64,000 nt of DNA from Blakeslea trispora (lineage: Eukaryota > Mucoromycota > Mucoromycetes > Mucorales > Choanephoraceae), in assembly GCA_025331445.1 (NCBI GenBank), contig JAIWNE010000019.1:62001-126000 (forward strand), written 5' to 3'. Under the pieces are notes generated by a model that worked only from the letters and a program-made list of their open reading frames with translations, was not told the origin of the DNA and did no database searches. Of this stretch, positions 61,163 to 64,000 are shown piece by piece. The stretch's first letter is position 1. Each line of letters opens with the position of its first letter. Both the position numbers and the translations under genes were made by a program.

Positions 61163-62769
61163 GATACACTTACTTTTTACATATTGTTGCAAAGTTTGCT
61201 TTGAAATCAAATAAAAGAAAAGATTTGTATTATATACATCTCAATTTGGGAAATATGGTACAAATGCGTTCTTTTTCTCGAGCTTATGGTCAAAGTTGAT
61301 TGTTCGCAGCCATTACAACTGCATAGGTTTGTATAACTCTTTTATGCCATTTGGTAGATATGCTTTTGCTTTCCATGAGGATTGCAAACAACTAGAGATG
61401 AATTCTTCATTTTTTTTCTATGCTCTTTGGCGACAGGTGTACACTAGCCTCTTTTTTGTCTATTATATATGTATTTATTGCTACAGTTTGTCGAATAAGC
61501 AAAAAGAAAGCAAGGTCATCAAGTGGCATCGAGTCAAACAGATATGTCAAAAAAAATCCATAAAAAAGGCAAAAATTATAATACAAAGAACATGCAAAAG
61601 GGATAGTCTTCTGCTTGCTGTACCTTTTTTCTCGAATGTTCTTTTCCCCTAGATTTGTTTTCAAGCGAAACAGGTTTTAAAATAAGACTATCTCTGATTG
61701 AATTGATACCAAAATAAACATGTAGTTCCAATTGTTACTTCATACTTAAATGGGGCTTATTGTTGTAACCGATGAGAAAAAAAAACAAGAGAGAGAGTAT
61801 GGTTAGAGAAGTGTACGCACATAAGAAAAAATCAAAAATATCTGTATCACTTGTACTATTAATTTAAATTGAGTTGCCAATCATAGAATACCACAGACCA
61901 AATGAAAGCTTCTAAAAAAAAACAAATGCATAGTCTTTTTTCTTTTTCTGATCTTCCTCAAAGATTATTAAACAATTCAAGCTAGCAAATGGTCTTTGGA
62001 TTCAAATTATTTCATTTCGCAGCAACATATAGAATAAGACAGCCAGTAATTGTTGCTGTAGACAATAAAATGCCAAATGGCTATCGAATTTGGCTATAAC
62101 AATTCCAGCAAGAAATTACTTTGTATTTAAAGAGATTTTTTTTTAGTCTGCGTGCAGAGGTAAAAAAAATATATTTGAAACAAACAATTTCCATAAAGTT
62201 TTTCGTTTATCAGTTTAAAGGTAGTGGATATTCATTAGACCTTAGAATAAGAATGACCTATTGTTTCAAAACTCTACAAATCACAAGACTTACAAGCTCT
62301 AATTCCGGCTCTTTAGCTGAACACAAGGCTTTTGCGACACCTGCTTTTTTTGTTCTCTTTTTTTTCTCTCTTTTGCATTTACTAATTTTTCTTGTTTCTG
62401 CACTATATATGTCTATTGTTTCAGATCGACCTTGTCTTTGTTTTGCCATTTGATGGTTACAGATCAACTCTTTATGCCAAAGGTAGTTTTGACCCTATAT
62501 GGAGATATCTCTAAAATAGATTTTCTTTTCGGAAAATGCAATTAAAGAGCAAGTGCGACACAGATTAAATTTCAAAGCACGATAGTCTTTTCCTAATAAT
62601 TTTTGTCCTTCTCTCACCTTTTTTTTTTCTTTCTCTATTTTTCCTTTTTTTCTTTTTCTTGCTTACTTTTTCCCAACTTGTTTATTCCATATTTATACAT
62701 TCATAGAGCCAGAGGAAGAAAAGAAAATAATATCATTCGGCTTTGACAATTATTTTTTTTAAAGAAATC
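61163..62769. other. Spacer upstream of the STK32-type kinase
   Basis: 1.6 kb with no supported gene. ORFs here (61296-61652, 62121-62453) lack introns, motifs or sensible composition. From 62610 to 62680 it is almost pure T/C, the leader of the kinase gene. Confidence 0.5.
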
Positions 62770-64000
62770 ATGGGCGCTACATGTTGTAAGGAACAAGATG
62801 AGATAGATTTCAATCAAGGTACAGGACTATTTCTATCATATGCAAATGAATATACACATATGCATCGCATACATTTTTCTCATTCATTCTATTAGGACCT
62901 GAACTAGCTCACTTTCAGTTACTCAAAATCATTGGTCAAGGTGTTTTTGGCAAAGTCCGAATTATTCAGCACAAAAGAACAAAGAAACAGTATGCTTTAA
63001 AGTATATTGACAAATCCATCTGCATCCGTCAAAAAGCGATAAGCAACGTCATTTTGGAGCGCAACATATTAGAGCATATTGAATACCCATTCATTGCTAA
63101 TCTGCGCTATGCCTTTCAGGACGATGAAACGCTTTTCATGGCCCTAGACTTGATGTTAGGTGGCGATTTACGTTTTCACCTCAATCAACAGCTCACCTGT
63201 CACGAACTTCAAGTACGACATCATGTTGCTTGTATCGCTCTTTCATTGAACTACTTACATAAAAGAAGAATTGCCCATCGAGATATAAAGCCCGAAAATA
63301 TTTTGTTGGATCAGAAAGGGTATGCTCACCTCAGTGATTTCAATATTGCTATTCAATTCGATCCCGGTCAGCCCTTGTTGTGGTCTATGGCTGGTACAAT
63401 GGCTTATATGGCTCCAGAAATGCTCGCTAGAAAAGGGTATTCTACTCATGTGGACTGGTGGAGTTTAGGTGTTGTTACCTTTGAGCTTCTGTTTGGCAAG
63501 GTAAGGTTCATTTTGAGTATCACATCTCCAACTGTTTTTCTAATTTGGCTTTCTCATTTAAACAATCAATCAGCGTCCCTTCACAGCACCATCAAAAGAA
63601 TCATTAATTCATGCCATTTTACATGATCCGTTTATACTTCCACAAAACGCTCACGAGCTTGTGTCAAAAGAATGCATTGATGTCATTACCGGTGTATGTA
63701 ACAATTTGGCACATTCATGATTTTTTTTTTTCTTTTAGCTAAATTGTTTTTTTTTCTCTCTTTTTCTAGTTGCTGGACAAATCACCTTTTCATAGATTGG
63801 GATGTAGCTCAGATGGCTTTGAAGAGTTCAAGTCACATCCTTGGTTTCGAGGTTTAGATTGGGATTTGTTAGAACACAAGCAGCTGACTCCACCTATTCG
63901 ACCTGACGTACGTACACTATCTCCTCTCAGAAACTATCTATGTGACATGAAACCTTATTTCTTACATGTTTTCTATTATATGCCAATTTAGAAAAAGAAC
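62770..64000 (+). CDS. STK32/YANK-type AGC kinase; 3' end outside window
   Basis: Exons 62770-62818, 62896-63500, 63574-63693, 63770-63907 and the start of another at 63992, all in phase. The N-terminus MGATCCKEQ has Gly2 for myristoylation and Cys5/Cys6 for palmitoylation, so the kinase is probably membrane-bound. The kinase domain reads IGQGVFGKVRIIQHKRTKKQ, YALKYIDK (catalytic Lys), HRDIKPENILLD, LSDFNIAIQF and MAYMAPEML. DFN instead of DFG is a feature of the STK32/YANK family, so it is not a defect. DKSPFHRLGCS and the HPWFRGLDWD end the domain as in AGC kinases. Substrates unknown. The gene continues beyond the window. Confidence 0.93.

Noticed and set aside
61296..61652. 118-residue plus-strand ORF
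   Set aside because: AT-rich, aromatic- and Lys-rich composition typical of random open frames in spacer; no motif or homologue recognised.

Overview
The window is nuclear DNA of a filamentous fungus, most likely a mucoralean (Mucoromycota). The reasons are AT-rich spacers, many short GT-AG introns (about 50-80 nt), a mostly fungal gene set, Tc1/mariner-like transposase relics of a type I recognise from Mucorales, and a Fanzor/TnpB-like relic. It is not bacterial: there are no operons or ribosome-binding-site patterns. I saw no rRNA, tRNA or CRISPR array. Genes were rebuilt by joining exons by eye, so exon borders are inferences from frame and splice signals.

Left part (1-14031): the 3' end of a mitochondrial circularly permuted GTPase (MTG3/NOA1 type), a poly-Q coiled-coil protein, a long CT microsatellite, methylthioadenosine phosphorylase, a RING plus RRM protein, a 3.7 kb spacer holding an inverted-repeat element, and an NDT80/PhoG-type transcription factor.

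First repeat-rich block (14859-21984): a broken Tc1-like transposase, a Fanzor-like relic on the opposite strand, one copy of a 535 bp repeat, a small RVRF-motif protein gene and an unresolved spliced ORF. Then follow four housekeeping/signalling genes: SEC12-type ER exchange factor (eight exons), GSK3-type kinase, EFM7/NNT1-type methyltransferase and a HAL4/SAT4-type kinase.

Second repeat-rich block (29600-36130): another dead transposase, an intronless 645-residue orphan gene, a foldback element just upstream of it, a 204 bp tandem duplication, an interspersed repeat shared with 56 kb, a pogo-like relic and the second copy of the 535 bp repeat.

Right part (36493-64000): NTE1 phospholipase, prefoldin subunit 1, an ankyrin protein, an LAT-type amino-acid permease, a Cut8/Sts1 proteasome tether, a 5.6 kb apparently gene-free spacer, a small acidic protein, a TTLL12-type ligase, an ELM1-like (DUF1022) protein and the start of an STK32/YANK-type kinase that runs out of the window.

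The genes share no single pathway. Themes are membrane lipid and ER traffic (NTE1, SEC12), nutrient/ion signalling (HAL4-type kinase, permease, GSK3), protein folding and turnover (prefoldin, Cut8) and mitochondrial function (GTPase, ELM1-like). The most unusual content lies in the two mobile-element blocks.
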